Below, one piece after another: positions 63,752-64,000 of a stretch of DNA of 64,000 nucleotides. This DNA is from JAMQKA01 sp031569985 (GTDB taxonomy: Bacteria > Bacteroidota > Rhodothermia > Balneolales > Balneolaceae). The notes under the pieces were generated by a model, which had not been told where the DNA came from, ran no database searches, and was given only the letters and a program-made list of their open reading frames with translations. Each line of letters opens with the position of its first letter. The first letter of the stretch is position 1. Where the stretch lies: positions 124,001 to 188,000 of the forward strand of contig NZ_JAMQKA010000004.1 of the NCBI RefSeq assembly GCF_031569985.1, read 5' to 3'. The position numbers were made by a program, and so were the translations under genes.

Positions 63752-64000
63752 ATGAAACGCATTCTACTTATTCAGACCGGTGGTACCATTGCGATGGATC
63801 TTGGAAAGGGTAATCAGCCGGAATTGGATCCAGAGAAATGGTCGGAAACGATCTACCGTGAAATCCCAGAGCTTTCTGAAATTGCCGAACTGCATATCGA
63901 GCGGCTCTTTTTTGAAGACAGCTCAGATATTAATGGCCAACACTGGACCCAGCTGATCAAATTTATCAGGGAAAAGTCGCCCCGGTACGATGGTTTTGTA
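63752..64000 (+). CDS. ansA: Type I L-asparaginase, N-terminal part (cut by window edge)
   Basis: The first 83 codons of a cytoplasmic-type asparaginase that hydrolyses asparagine to aspartate and ammonia. TGGTIAM at 9-15 carries the nucleophile Thr12, and ERLFFEDSSDINGQHW (about 61-76) holds the second conserved region. No signal peptide is present. The gene runs off the right edge. TATTTTTG at 63712-63719 is a possible -7 element, but no matching upstream element was found. The family call is firm. Confidence 0.88.
   Translation, partial: MKRILLIQTGGTIAMDLGKGNQPELDPEKWSETIYREIPELSEIAELHIERLFFEDSSDINGQHWTQLIKFIREKSPRYDGFV

Overview
The window looks like chromosome of an aerobic, Gram-negative member of the Bacteroidota/Balneolota group. 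The evidence is a SusC/SusD pair under an ECF sigma/FecR switch, a type IX secretion plug protein, lipoprotein-rich exported enzymes, NFACT/RqcH, a TamB protein and a TolB-propeller/Omp85 fusion. Balneolales is my best guess from gene content and codon style. No rRNA or tRNA gene was seen.

Bases 1-29400 form one long minus-strand catabolic region built like a polysaccharide-utilisation locus for a sulfated substrate. Reading with transcription (right to left) it holds: three sulfatases (one frameshifted), a zinc-type dehydrogenase, an SDR, a TIM-barrel isomerase/epimerase and a Gfo/Idh/MocA oxidoreductase; then an ECF sigma factor, FecR anti-sigma, SusC with an STN signalling domain, SusD, two sulfatases, three tandem exported FAD-dependent oxidoreductases and a CstA transporter; then, past a terminator and a repeat-rich gap, an apparently exported TIM-barrel isomerase and the start of a sixth sulfatase cut by the window edge. 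No glycoside hydrolase or polysaccharide lyase is visible. The enzymes present suggest desulfation plus redox chemistry on sugars or sugar-like molecules. CstA is a sharp GC-rich island within this locus.

Bases 29500-36700 are mostly minus-strand housekeeping genes: IMP dehydrogenase, an unknown small protein, FolD, an NtrC-type response regulator, PBP4-type DD-carboxypeptidase and a PtsN-like EIIA. Bases 36736-40744 run on the plus strand: CcmB, DNA polymerase III delta prime, DapF and the T9SS plug protein, with overlapping ends. An 890-base gap follows (40745-41635). It holds a heptamer tandem repeat, two diverged copies of an intergenic repeat element and a 23-bp-period array of palindromes.

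Bases 41636-55303 (minus) hold envelope and core genes: an Omp85-like protein with a gluzincin peptidase and a beta-propeller, RNase R, TamB, AroB, AroK and RqcH/NFACT. Bases 55355-64000 hold an unknown conserved protein, a 30-residue mS38-like basic protein, an HU/IHF protein, an alanine/sodium symporter, Upp, LptC, an OstA/LptA-like protein, an EF-G paralogue and the start of a type I asparaginase.
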